Shown: piece by piece, positions 35,112 to 44,212 of the stretch
Layout: each line of letters opens with the position of its first letter
Numbering within the stretch: position 1 is the first letter of the stretch
Made by a program: the position numbers and the translations under genes
The notes under the pieces: model-generated
The model's input: only the letters and a program-made list of their open reading frames with translations
Database searches by the model: none
Told to the model about the DNA's origin: nothing
From: JAJDIA01 sp031555735
Lineage (GTDB): Bacteria; Bacteroidota; Bacteroidia; Bacteroidales; Tannerellaceae
Length of the DNA: 64,000 nt
Direction: 5' to 3'
Assembly (NCBI GenBank): GCA_031555735.1
Contig: JAVBUE010000020.1
Location: 14,813-78,812 of the forward strand

Positions 35112-35882
35112 TTAATGGAGTTCCCAGTGGTTGATTTGGGACATGAAGGTGTAGTCGGTCACATCGATCTTACAGGGAACGAGGGAGGCATAGCCGCTGT
35201 CCAACGCCAGTGTATCATTGTCGGACTGGATGGGTTTGGCGTTCTCGAAGTCGCCGGTAAGCCAGAAGGCCGGATCGCCGCACGGGCTTTCGATCCGCAT
35301 GTATTCACGTACCCAGCGTCCGGCAGCCTGGCGGCAGATCTTCAATCCTTTCACCTGTGGGAGATTGGGTACATTCAGGTTCATATAGGTACCTGCAGGC
35401 AGTCCTTCTTTCAGTATCCGCCGGGCGACCGTCCGTCCGAGGCGGCAGCTTTCCGTGAAATCGGCATCCGGTGCATGATTCAGCAGGGAGACGCCTAAGG
35501 AGGGAATGCCGAAGATACATCCTTCGGCCGCCGCTCCCATCGTGCCCGAATAGTTCACGGCGATCGCCATGTTGCCGCCGTGGTTGATACCGGATACCAC
35601 CAGGTCGGGTTTACGGTCCAACACTTCGTTGATCGCCAGCTTCACACAGTCCACCGGGGTACCGGTACAGCTGTAGATACGCAGTCCGTCGTCCTTTTTC
35701 AGCAAGGTATATTGGATGGGGAGTATGGAGGTGATCGCACTGCTCATGCCCGAACGCGGTCCGTCGGGAGCAAACACCACGATCTCCCCAAGGTCACGCA
35801 GACACCCCACTAATTCGTTAATCCCTTTGGCCTGAACGCCATCATCATTGGTCACCAATATCAACGGTATTTCCTTCAACAT
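35112..35882 (-). CDS. surE: 5'/3'-nucleotidase SurE
   Basis: Metal-dependent nucleotidase of 256 aa that removes phosphate from nucleoside monophosphates. LILVTNDDGVQAKGINEL near 7-24 holds the NDDG metal motif. APDGPRSGMSSAIT is the second conserved loop, and DLVVSGINHGGNMAIAVNYSGTMGAA the third. A -7 box (TACCTTTG on the minus strand) is at 35911-35918, 29 bases before the start. It is co-transcribed with lpxB. Confidence 0.96.
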   Translation of the reverse strand: MLKEIPLILVTNDDGVQAKGINELVGCLRDLGEIVVFAPDGPRSGMSSAITSILPIQYTLLKKDDGLRIYSCTGTPVDCVKLAINEVLDRKPDLVVSGINHGGNMAIAVNYSGTMGAAAEGCIFGIPSLGVSLLNHAPDADFTESCRLGRTVARRILKEGLPAGTYMNLNVPNLPQVKGLKICRQAAGRWVREYMRIESPCGDPAFWLTGDFENAKPIQSDNDTLALDSGYASLVPCKIDVTDYTFMSQINHWELH

Positions 35883-35910
35883 ATAACTGTCTCCATTTTT
35901 GTTTGATGGA

Positions 35911-35918
35911 CAAAGGTA
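35911..35918 (-). promoter_or_regulatory. -7 box for surE-lpxB
   Basis: The minus strand reads TACCTTTG, an exact TAnnTTTG match, 29 bases before the surE ATG. Confidence 0.5.
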
Positions 35919-35966
35919 GTGCTTTTTCCCCCGGGATAAGCACTTTTTGGGACATCTTCGTTTTAA

Positions 35967-38297
35967 TTATTCCCTGCATATTTCACTGCCCGCGAGCAGG
36001 AAGGCGCCGACGGCATACATTTCCGTCATGTCTCTGGTTACTTTTTTGGGATCCTGACCGACGGGTTGAACCCAACCCAGCTTGCCTTCCGTGTCAACGG
36101 CGGAAACCAACGCTTTCCATCCTTTCTCCACGATGGGGAGGTAGGTGGCTTTGTCCAGTAACCCGGCGTGGACGCCATAGGCAAGGGCATAAACCATGAA
36201 TCCGGACGAGCTGGTTTCGGGCGAAGGATAACTATCCGGGTCGAGCAGGCTGGCATGCCAGAACCCGTCCTTTCCCTGAAGGTCTGCCAACCGTTGGCAT
36301 AGTTCCTTAAACAGGTTGGCATAATATGGGCGGTAGGGGCTGTCGGCAGGCAATGCCTTAAGTATTTCCGTCAATCCGCCGGCCACCCATCCGTTGCCTC
36401 TTCCCCAGAACACTTTCTTCCCGTTGGCTTCCCGTTTGTCGAAATAGGACGCATCCCGGAAAAACAACTTTTCTCCTTTGTCATACAGGAAGTCGCAGGT
36501 GGCTTTGAACTCACGGTTCATGAACCGGATGTATTTCTCATCGCCGGTGATGGTATAGAGCTGTGCATACACCGCCGGAGCCATGAACAGGGCGTCGCAC
36601 CAGTTCCAGCGGTCTTTGGTGTCGATCCGGTCTGTCTGCAGGTTGGCTATCACCCAGTCGGTACGTGCAAGGGTTGGGAGCAGCATGGGTTGCTTGCCGT
36701 ACTTTTTGTACATTTTCAGGTAGAGCTGTGCGATGCAGATATCGTCCGCATGATACATCCGTTGGGCTACCTGCCAGTAATTCCGGTTACCGAGCCTGTT
36801 CAGCCAGTCGAACGCTTTCGCATCGTTAACGAGGGAGGCCCAGTCGAATAACCCCAGGTAGAAGGCGCCGTTTACCCACGACAGCTCCTGATGGCGTACT
36901 TTCCCCGTGGCCCGTTCGTCGTCCAGGGTATTCATCTGCCAGGTGGCCACGGCCTGCATCACTTCTTCCACCGCTTTCTTGTCCATGCTGCCGGAGAAGC
37001 CTTTGGCCAGGTCGTTGATCCGGATGGCGGTATGGAAATGCATGTAATCGATATATGAATGGTTGTACATCCACAGCACACGCGCATGGGGGTCGTTAGC
37101 CACCACAAACGGACGGACATTATCGCGCGCCGATCCGGAGGTGATGTCGGTTGTTTTCCAGGTATTCCCGCCATCAGCCGTTTCCCATTGCTGGATCTCA
37201 AACACATCGTTGACCGGTCTCGACAGATAGACGATATCCGGGTTGTTGTGATCCAGATAGACACCTCCGGAATAATGAGGTTCGCCTTCCGCCTGTTCGC
37301 GTGGTATCTCCTTCCAGGGGAACCACCGTCCGGCGTCGGTTATTTTTTTATTGATCCACTGCTTTCCGTCCCAGCGCGCGTACCAATATTCATGCCTCAG
37401 TTCACTGAAAAAGCGCGCGTACACCAGTACCGGACGCTCTTCTTTGTCGTAAGCCACATCCCAAATCCAGGCGCGTTGGTTGGTTTTACCCGCGTCATAT
37501 ACCCTATCTGCCTGGTCGGGAGTGAAGGGGAGATCCCGGATGTCTGTGATTTTCCGGCCGCCTGCTGTTTCAAACTGCCCGTTCCGGTAGCATACATAAT
37601 GAATCGAGTTCTGGGCCTCATTACGGGGATGGCCGTCGGTAAACGCAATGTGGATGCGGTCTTTCCCGTTGCCCGCTACTTTGACGTAGGGACGTACCGC
37701 GTAATCTGTCCGGACGCTTTTCACCAGGGTCGTTTCCTGCGTCCAATCCTTCAGGTTATCCGAGCTGACCATTTTGAACCGGAAATCGGCGCCCCGGTAA
37801 AACACGTAGGTGCGGTATTGCTCGTCCGAGAGGATGACCGGGTTCGAATAACAGGTATTGAACAGCTTGTTGCCTTCCGGTCCGACCTGCTGCAGGTCAC
37901 CCCAGGATGAGATATCCTCTTTGTTGTTCGATATCCGGTAATAGAGCGGCGACTTTACCATGCCGCCATGTCCGGAAAAGAAGGTGGCGAGACGTCCGTC
38001 GCGTAAGCGGACGATCGAGGGGTTGGCATGGTCGTCTTTATCCAGTTTCTCATACTGGAGGAAACGTTTGATCTCCTGCGTGGCCGGTTGGTAGGAGAAG
38101 CTCCAGATAGAGCCGGTACTGTCCACATATCCTCCGAAGTACTGTCCGTTGGCATAGATGGCCCGTGGATCCGAGAACCAGCACCAGGAACCGTTCGGGG
38201 TTATTTTCACGTACTCTTCGGCCGTGTGCGTCTGTGCCGTCAGCGTTGTTGCCGTTAGGCAAACAAGCGCAAAAAGAAAAATGTGTATTCGTTTCAT
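35967..38297 (-). CDS. BNR_4 propeller fused to a GH105/GH88 unsaturated glucuronyl hydrolase
   Basis: A 776-aa secreted protein (signal peptide 1-21). The N-terminal half, about 25-410, is a BNR_4-type beta-propeller: WCWFSDPRAIYANGQYFGGY, DDHANPSIVRLRDGRLATFF and HYSGGVYLDHNNPDIVYLSR. The C-terminal half, about 425-775, is a GH105-like alpha/alpha-barrel: WNWCDALFMAPAVYAQL, VFWGRGNGWVAGGLTEIL and PETSSSGFMVYALAYG. GH105 enzymes remove the unsaturated uronic acid left by polysaccharide lyases. BNR_4 propellers occur in some ulvan and rhamnogalacturonan lyases, so one protein may both cut and trim. It is not in a SusCD locus. Confidence 0.85.
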   Translation of the reverse strand: MKRIHIFLFALVCLTATTLTAQTHTAEEYVKITPNGSWCWFSDPRAIYANGQYFGGYVDSTGSIWSFSYQPATQEIKRFLQYEKLDKDDHANPSIVRLRDGRLATFFSGHGGMVKSPLYYRISNNKEDISSWGDLQQVGPEGNKLFNTCYSNPVILSDEQYRTYVFYRGADFRFKMVSSDNLKDWTQETTLVKSVRTDYAVRPYVKVAGNGKDRIHIAFTDGHPRNEAQNSIHYVCYRNGQFETAGGRKITDIRDLPFTPDQADRVYDAGKTNQRAWIWDVAYDKEERPVLVYARFFSELRHEYWYARWDGKQWINKKITDAGRWFPWKEIPREQAEGEPHYSGGVYLDHNNPDIVYLSRPVNDVFEIQQWETADGGNTWKTTDITSGSARDNVRPFVVANDPHARVLWMYNHSYIDYMHFHTAIRINDLAKGFSGSMDKKAVEEVMQAVATWQMNTLDDERATGKVRHQELSWVNGAFYLGLFDWASLVNDAKAFDWLNRLGNRNYWQVAQRMYHADDICIAQLYLKMYKKYGKQPMLLPTLARTDWVIANLQTDRIDTKDRWNWCDALFMAPAVYAQLYTITGDEKYIRFMNREFKATCDFLYDKGEKLFFRDASYFDKREANGKKVFWGRGNGWVAGGLTEILKALPADSPYRPYYANLFKELCQRLADLQGKDGFWHASLLDPDSYPSPETSSSGFMVYALAYGVHAGLLDKATYLPIVEKGWKALVSAVDTEGKLGWVQPVGQDPKKVTRDMTEMYAVGAFLLAGSEICRE

Positions 38298-38361
38298 GGT
38301 ATGATGTTGATGAGTAAGTAGATGATCTATGTATCGGTATGGCTTGTCTGCGGCGTACCCG

Positions 38362-39705
38362 TCAGACGGCAGGCAGGCTCATGCCCGTTATTTTCCGGTA
38401 GAGGTCGAGGGCATACACGTCGGTCATCCCGGAGATGTAGTCCATGATGCACTGTATCTGGCCGTAGGTGGAAGAGGCGTTGATATCATATTGTTCGGGG
38501 ATGCGTTCGAGCAGGAGCTTGCTGTAAAAGCTCTTTTTGTCTTCCTCATCCCTTTTTTCCATGATGGCGTAAAGCAAGGTATCCATCAGGTAGTTGAAGA
38601 TATAGTGTCCGGCCAGTTCCACATCCACCACTTCCTTGGCGCAGTATATCTTGGCGAATGCCACTTTGGAACATTCGGCATAGGCGCGTTTGGCAGGCTC
38701 GCCGATCTGTTCGATCAGGGGAGTGGCGTAGGATCCGTCCAGCAGTCCCCCTTCATTATCCAGGAAAGCCGCCGAACATTGATCCACCAATATGCCGATG
38801 ATCCCTGAACGGAGATAGGCAAGCTGTTCGTTGGTGTCGTCCACCATCTGCATCACGCCATGCACATGGTCGCGTTTCTGTTCGGGAAAGAAGGCGAGCA
38901 GCAATTCGATGGCTTCGGCTTTGGTGAGGATATGGAGTTTGCAGGCGTCTTCGATGTCCATTACCTGGTAGCAGATATCGTCTGCCGCTTCCACGAGATA
39001 GACCAGCGGGTAACGGACAAACTTCTCTGGCGCTTGTGGTTGCCGGCCGATCCCCAGTTCGTTGGCGATATGGTAGAAACCTTTTTCTTCGGATTGGAAG
39101 AAGCCGAACTTTCCTTTTTTACCGGCATATTCCGAGGCGTAGGGGTATTTCACGATCGAAGCCAGCGTGCTGTACGTCAGTGCAAAGCCTCCTTTCCGGC
39201 GACCATTGAACTGGTGGGTGAGCAGCCGGAACGCATTGGCGTTCCCTTCAAAATGCAGGAAATCTTCCCATCGTCCGCCTTCGGCGCGTACCTTCTCCTC
39301 ATGCGCCCTGCCCTTCCCGTTCTTGAAATAGGCGGATATCGCCCGTTCGCCCGAATGGCCGAACGGAGGATTCCCCATATCGTGCGCCAGGCAGGCAGCC
39401 GATACGATGGAACCGATATCCTGGAAATGCGCTTCTTCCCGGGGATGCCGTTTCAGTAGTTCCCTTCCCACATTCATGCCGAGCGAACGCCCCACACACG
39501 ATACCTCCAGGCTATGCGTCAGGCGGTTGTGCACAAACACACTGCCCGGAAGCGGGAATACCTGTGTCTTGTTCTGCATACGCCGGAAGGGGGAAGAAAA
39601 AACCAGCCGGTCGTAGTCGCGTTGGAAGTCGGAACGGTCGTGTTTCCGCTCCGTATATTCTTCCATCCCAAACCGCTTATCGGAAAGTAGTTGTGTCCAG
39701 TTCAT
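38362..39705 (-). CDS. dgt: Deoxyguanosinetriphosphate triphosphohydrolase
   Basis: HD-domain dNTPase of 447 aa that splits dGTP to deoxyguanosine and triphosphate. DRLVFSSPFRRMQNKTQVFP near 30-49 and HNRLTHSLEVSCVGRSLG near 59-76 are the family opening with the first His. The HD motif is in CLAHDMGNPPFGHSGERAI. DDICYQVMDIEDACKL gives the last metal Asp. The length fits the long E. coli-like branch. It lies 15 bases downstream of the YciO/Sua5 gene, a likely operon. Confidence 0.94.
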   Translation of the reverse strand: MNWTQLLSDKRFGMEEYTERKHDRSDFQRDYDRLVFSSPFRRMQNKTQVFPLPGSVFVHNRLTHSLEVSCVGRSLGMNVGRELLKRHPREEAHFQDIGSIVSAACLAHDMGNPPFGHSGERAISAYFKNGKGRAHEEKVRAEGGRWEDFLHFEGNANAFRLLTHQFNGRRKGGFALTYSTLASIVKYPYASEYAGKKGKFGFFQSEEKGFYHIANELGIGRQPQAPEKFVRYPLVYLVEAADDICYQVMDIEDACKLHILTKAEAIELLLAFFPEQKRDHVHGVMQMVDDTNEQLAYLRSGIIGILVDQCSAAFLDNEGGLLDGSYATPLIEQIGEPAKRAYAECSKVAFAKIYCAKEVVDVELAGHYIFNYLMDTLLYAIMEKRDEEDKKSFYSKLLLERIPEQYDINASSTYGQIQCIMDYISGMTDVYALDLYRKITGMSLPAV

Positions 39706-39720
39706 GGCTTAATAGTTTAT

Positions 39721-40329
39721 TTATAGGATCAACTCCCCCTTGCCCTGGCGGGTTACCTCGAAGTCGTCGGAGGTACAGTTGACGATGGTGGAGGGTTCGG
39801 TACCGCCGTATCCGCCGTCGATGACGAGATCGACGGTATGCTCGTATTTCTCGTGGATCAGTTCCGGATCGGTGGAGTATTCGATGATATCGTCTTCGTC
39901 GTGGATAGACATGGTGAGGATCGGGTTGCCCAGTTCGCGTACCAGTTCGCGTACGATATTGTTGTTGGGCACCCGGATACCTACTTCCTTCCGGTTCTTA
40001 TAAATCTTGGGAAGCTCATTGCTGGTAGGGAGGATGAAGGTGAAGGGACCGGGCAGGTTCTTCTTCATCAGTTTGAAGAGGGTATTGCTCACCTTTGCAT
40101 ACTCGCTGATGTTAGACAGGTCATAGCAGATGATCGACAGGTTGCTTTTCTGCGGATTCACCCCTTTCATCTGGCAGATCTTTTCCACGGCGCGCACGTT
40201 CAGGGCGTCGCATCCCAGTGCATATACTGTATCCGTCGGGTAGATCACCAGCCCGCCGTCCTGTAAGACACTCACCACTTTATGTATCTCCCGTGGATTA
40301 GGATTTTCAGGGTAAATCCGTAACAGCAT
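39721..40329 (-). CDS. L-threonylcarbamoyladenylate synthase (YciO/Sua5 family)
   Basis: A 202-aa YrdC-like protein; the family makes threonylcarbamoyl-AMP for the t6A37 modification of tRNAs. LQDGGLVIYPTDTVYALGCD near 27-46 is the nucleotide-binding motif. KSNLSIICYDLSNISEY, NLPGPFTFILPTSNELPK and EVGIRVPNNNIVREL follow. It resembles the YciO branch, whose activity is weaker or uncertain, and it has no Sua5 C-terminal domain. It lies upstream of dgt on the same strand. Confidence 0.88.
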   Translation of the reverse strand: MLLRIYPENPNPREIHKVVSVLQDGGLVIYPTDTVYALGCDALNVRAVEKICQMKGVNPQKSNLSIICYDLSNISEYAKVSNTLFKLMKKNLPGPFTFILPTSNELPKIYKNRKEVGIRVPNNNIVRELVRELGNPILTMSIHDEDDIIEYSTDPELIHEKYEHTVDLVIDGGYGGTEPSTIVNCTSDDFEVTRQGKGELIL

Positions 40330-40403
40330 GATGAATAGTGATTAATGATTAGTAATTAATGAAGAATAGAATTGTACAACGCATGATTGTATAGTGTTTG
40401 TAG

Positions 40404-40445
40404 TTAATCATTAATCATTAATCATTAATCATTAATCATTAATCA
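40404..40445 (+). repeat. Heptamer tandem repeat TTAATCA x6
   Basis: Six perfect copies of TTAATCA run from 40404 to 40445 and abut the fabI stop codon at 40446-40448. Imperfect copies occur upstream near 40339-40365. It is a slippage-prone microsatellite in the fabI 3' region. Confidence 0.9.
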
Positions 40446-41303
40446 TTACCCATATATAATGTTTCCTTCTTCGTCGGTGAACTCTTCCAGGCCTTTGCTG
40501 TATTGGTTCATTGCGCGCAGGCTCATGCCCATGCTGGAGAAGCCGCCGTCGTGGTAGAGGTTCTGCATGGTCACCTTGCGGGTGAGGTCGGAGAAGAGGG
40601 TGATGCAATAGTCCGCGCACTCCTCAGCCGTAGCATTGCCCAAGGGCGACATTTTGTCGGAGAAGTCCATCAGGTCGTTCATTCCCTTCACGCCGCTGCC
40701 CGCCGTGGTGTAGGTGGGTGATTGCGAGATGGTATTGATACGCACGTTCTTTTCCCGTCCATATATATAGCCGAAGCTGCGGGCGATCGATTCGAGCAGG
40801 CTCTTGGCGTCGGCCATATCGTTGTATCCGAAGAAAGTCCGCTGGGCGGCTACGTAGCTGAGGGCAACCACCGAGCCGTAATCGGCAATGGCGTTCAACT
40901 TCTTCGCTACCTGTAGCATTTTGTGGAAAGAAACGGCGGAGATATCCAGCGTCTTTTCCAGCATATCGTAATCCAGATCGTCGTATGTCCGTTTCTTCCG
41001 TACATTCGGGCTCATCCCGATGGAGTGCAACACAAAATCAATCTTTCCGCCTAATACGTCCACGGAGCGTTCGAATACCGTCTGCAGTTCTTCCACATTG
41101 GTGGCGTCAGCCGGGATCACTTCGGCATGGAGCTTTTGCCCCAGGGTTTCCACTTCGCCCATACGGATTGCCATGGGCGTATTGGTCAATGTGATGATTG
41201 CTCCTTCTTCCACAGCCCTCTCGGCTACTTTCCAGGCAATCGACATGTCGTTCAGTGCCCCGAAGATGATGCCGCGCTTGCCTTGTAATAATTGATGACT
41301 CAT
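40446..41303 (-). CDS. fabI: Enoyl-[acyl-carrier-protein] reductase (NADH)
   Basis: Short-chain reductase that completes each fatty-acid elongation cycle. About 285 aa from ATG 41303 (MSHQLLQGKRGIIFGALND). SIAWKVAERAVEEGA is the Rossmann start. The catalytic Tyr-x6-Lys is YNDMADAK near 165-172, and NTISQSPTYTTAGSGVKGM is the substrate loop. The frame extends upstream to 41393 but that part has no family sequence. It is monocistronic with a -7 box at 41327-41334. Confidence 0.95.
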   Translation of the reverse strand: MSHQLLQGKRGIIFGALNDMSIAWKVAERAVEEGAIITLTNTPMAIRMGEVETLGQKLHAEVIPADATNVEELQTVFERSVDVLGGKIDFVLHSIGMSPNVRKKRTYDDLDYDMLEKTLDISAVSFHKMLQVAKKLNAIADYGSVVALSYVAAQRTFFGYNDMADAKSLLESIARSFGYIYGREKNVRINTISQSPTYTTAGSGVKGMNDLMDFSDKMSPLGNATAEECADYCITLFSDLTRKVTMQNLYHDGGFSSMGMSLRAMNQYSKGLEEFTDEEGNIIYG

Positions 41304-41326
41304 ACCTATTTTATTAAGTTTCGGCA

Positions 41327-41334
41327 CAAAAGTA
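41327..41334 (-). promoter_or_regulatory. -7 box for fabI
   Basis: The minus strand reads TACTTTTG, matching TAnnTTTG, 24 bases before the fabI ATG. Confidence 0.5.
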
Positions 41335-41402
41335 CGTATTCTGTGCCATATACATCCTATAAAACAGGCAAAAAGAACAGAATGTTCCGGCATGATTCCC
41401 GC

Positions 41403-41688
41403 CTGTCATTCAATAATTTCCCCCGGCAGTAGCAGGTAGGACTATCATCAACTACAGGAAGAAGTCTCGTCAACATACGGATCGTCTGTTCACGGCATGC
41501 GGAAGAACTAATCTTCCCACCAGGGTGGAAACATCTTTCCACAAGGGTGGGAACATCTTTCCACCAGGATGGGAACATCTTTCCACCCTGGTGGGAAGAT
41601 TAATTCTTCCGCACCGTGACGTTACTCCCTCTTATTGAGGACAATAGAAGATACGGATGTTGACAATAAAAAAGTGGAAGGAGCCGCC
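41403..41688 (+). repeat. 22-bp-period repeat array B
   Basis: Fills most of the 438-base gap between fabI and murF-alr. Four core units start at 41513, 41535, 41557 and 41579, each of the form CTTTCCACC-N3-GGTGGGAACAT with small changes. Flanking 22-bp units include one opening GTCAACATACGGATCGTC at 41469. Read in reverse complement it aligns with array A: the shared words AACAGACGATCC, ATGCCG, TAAT-TTCCCACC and TATTGTCAACA-CCG-ATCTTCTATTG occur in the same order. The two are diverged inverted copies of one element. Confidence 0.85.
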
Positions 41689-41741
41689 TCAAAAAGGGTT
41701 CCTTCCACAGGATGGGACTGACAGTAGGGGAGAGTTGCTTT

Positions 41742-44207
41742 TCACTCCCTGTAATACACTCTCTTCACCCGTGGCGAGACGGAGGTCAGGATTTCGTAGG
41801 GGATGGTGTGAAGTTTGTCGGATAGTTCGCTGACGGGCAGGTCTTCGCCGAAGATGATAACGGAATCGCCTTCCTGCGCATCGGTATCCGTAACGTCGAT
41901 CATGCAGGCGTCCATGCAGATGTTGCCGATGATGGGGCAGCGTTTTCCACGGATGGATACCTCGCCTCCGTTGCCGCTCATGTGGCGGTTGAGTCCGTCG
42001 GCATACCCGATGGGGATAACGGCGATGCGTGAATCGCGAGAGACATAGGCGTTCCGGCTGTAACCGATGGAATCGCCCGCCGGCACATTTTGTATCTGGA
42101 GGATGGTGGTACGGAGGGTGCTGACGCTATGCAGCTTCTTCCTTCCCGATGCGCTCACGCCATAGAGGCCGATGCCGAGGCGTACCATATGGAGTTGATG
42201 ATCCGGGAAACGTTCGATACCGGCGGAGTTGAGGATATGGCGGAGGAAGGCGTAGCCCAATTCGGCTTCCAGCCGGTTGGCAGCCTTGTCGTAACGGGCA
42301 AACTGCTGCCGGGTGAAGTCGTCGTACGCCTCCGCATCGCTTCCCGACAGGTGGGAGAAGGCAGAGCGCACCATCAGGTTGCCCTGTCCGCGGAGTATCT
42401 CTGCCAGCCTCTCCGCATCTTCCGGTTGGAAGCCGAGGCGGTGCATGCCGGTGTCGAACTTGATATGGATCGGATAGTTGGTGATCCCCCGCCGTCCCGC
42501 CTCATGGATGAGGGCGTCGAGGAGGCGGAAGCTATACACTTCGGGCTCCAGTTGATTCTCGAAGAGGACGTTGAAGCTGCTGAATTCCGGGTTCATCACG
42601 ATCACGGGGATCGAGATGCCTTCGCGCCTGAGGTCGGCTCCTTCGTCGGCGACAGCCACGGCCAGGTAGTCGCAGCGTTGTTCCTGTAGCGTCTTTGCCA
42701 CTTCATACGAACCTGCGCCATAGCCGAAGGCTTTCACCATGCAGATGATCTTCGTGGAGGGCAGCAGCAGCGAACGGTAGTAGTTGAAGTTATGTACGAT
42801 CGCGTCGAGGTTCACTTCCAGGATCGTTTCATGCACCTTCTTCTCCAGCCGTTCGGATATCCGTTCGAAATGGAAATGGCGCGAACCTTTGAGCAGGATC
42901 AACTCGTTGGAGAAGTTACGCGAGAAAGGCGACTGCAGGAATTCGTCGGTCGTGAGGTAGAACTCGCTCTCCATCTCGAACAGATGGCCCTGGGCGGCGA
43001 GGTCGCGGCCGATACCGATGATGCGATCCACTCCTTTGCGGCGCACCAGGTCGGCCACTTTCTTATAGAGTGATTTCGGCAGGGCGCCCGATTGCAGGAT
43101 GTCCGAGAGGATGAGCGTCGTCTTCATCTTCCGGTCCACCCGGCGGCTTTGCTGGAAGCTGAGGGCGATATCGAGCGAATTGATATCCGAGTTGTAGGTA
43201 TCGTTGATCAGTTGGCAGCCGTTGATCCCCTGTTTGATGTCGAGGCGCATCTCCACCGGTTCGAGGCGGGCGAAGGGCGAGAGGTCGATCATGCTCGTAG
43301 GCTTGAGGTAGCACATGGCCGCCAGGCAGTGGATGGCGTTCTCGATCGAGGCGTCGTCGGTGAAGGGGATCGTCAGTTCGCGGTCGAATCCCATCAGCGT
43401 GCAACGGATCTCCGTATGGTCGTCTTTCTTTTCCACGGAAGAGATGAAGAAAGGGGCTTCCGAGTTGGTGCGGCTCCAGGCGATGGCCTTGTGGGAGAGG
43501 AAGGTGGATTCGATGCAGTTGGCCACGAAGGGATCATCGCCATTGTAAATCAGCACTTCGCAGTCGGCAAACAGCATCAGTTTCTCGCGGCACTTCTGCG
43601 CCAGTGACAGGAAGTTCTCCTGGTGCGCTTCGCCGATATTCGTCAGTATGCCCACGGTGGGCGATATCACCTGTTGCAGTTTCGGCATCTCGTCGGGTTG
43701 GGAGATACCGGCTTCGAAGATACCCAACGTATGCTTCTCGTTCATCTGCCATACCGACAGCGGCACGCCGATCTGCGAGTTGTAGCTGCGTGGCGAGCGC
43801 ACGATGTTGAAGTCGGCATGCAGCAGTTGGTAGAGAAATTCCTTGACGATGGTTTTCCCGTTACTGCCGGTGATGCCGATCACCGGGATGTCGAACCGCT
43901 TCCGGTGGCTGGCTGCCAGTTTCTGGAGGGCGGCGACGGTATCTTTGACCAATAGGAAGCTGGCGTCGGACATGTGCACATGGTCGTCGGGCAGGTCGGT
44001 CACCACGAAGTGGCGTACGCGCAGCTTGTAGAGTTCGGGGATGTATTTATGTCCGTCGTTGGTCTTCGTACGGATGGCAAAGAAGATGCTCTGTTCAGGG
44101 AAGGAGAGGCGGCGGCTGTCGGTCAGCAGGATACTTACTTCTCCGTCGTGCAAACGGACTACTTTGGCTCCGGTGAGCCGGGCAATGTCTTTGATTGCGT
44201 ATTTCAT
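41742..44207 (-). CDS. MurF-alanine racemase fusion
   Basis: Bifunctional cell-wall precursor enzyme of 821 aa. The N-terminal part (about 1-450) is MurF, which adds D-Ala-D-Ala to UDP-MurNAc-tripeptide: the ATP loop GITGSNGKTIVKEFLYQLL near 113-131, GIFEAGISQPDEM and NDTYNSDINSLDIAL. The C-terminal part (about 455-821) is a PLP alanine racemase: KIICMVKAFGYGAGSYEVAK with the PLP Lys, HIKFDTGMHRLGF, and RLGIGLYG. The fusion is a known Bacteroidetes arrangement. It follows the GSCFA gene by 5 bases. Confidence 0.94.
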   Translation of the reverse strand: MKYAIKDIARLTGAKVVRLHDGEVSILLTDSRRLSFPEQSIFFAIRTKTNDGHKYIPELYKLRVRHFVVTDLPDDHVHMSDASFLLVKDTVAALQKLAASHRKRFDIPVIGITGSNGKTIVKEFLYQLLHADFNIVRSPRSYNSQIGVPLSVWQMNEKHTLGIFEAGISQPDEMPKLQQVISPTVGILTNIGEAHQENFLSLAQKCREKLMLFADCEVLIYNGDDPFVANCIESTFLSHKAIAWSRTNSEAPFFISSVEKKDDHTEIRCTLMGFDRELTIPFTDDASIENAIHCLAAMCYLKPTSMIDLSPFARLEPVEMRLDIKQGINGCQLINDTYNSDINSLDIALSFQQSRRVDRKMKTTLILSDILQSGALPKSLYKKVADLVRRKGVDRIIGIGRDLAAQGHLFEMESEFYLTTDEFLQSPFSRNFSNELILLKGSRHFHFERISERLEKKVHETILEVNLDAIVHNFNYYRSLLLPSTKIICMVKAFGYGAGSYEVAKTLQEQRCDYLAVAVADEGADLRREGISIPVIVMNPEFSSFNVLFENQLEPEVYSFRLLDALIHEAGRRGITNYPIHIKFDTGMHRLGFQPEDAERLAEILRGQGNLMVRSAFSHLSGSDAEAYDDFTRQQFARYDKAANRLEAELGYAFLRHILNSAGIERFPDHQLHMVRLGIGLYGVSASGRKKLHSVSTLRTTILQIQNVPAGDSIGYSRNAYVSRDSRIAVIPIGYADGLNRHMSGNGGEVSIRGKRCPIIGNICMDACMIDVTDTDAQEGDSVIIFGEDLPVSELSDKLHTIPYEILTSVSPRVKRVYYRE

Positions 44208-44212
44208 TGTCT

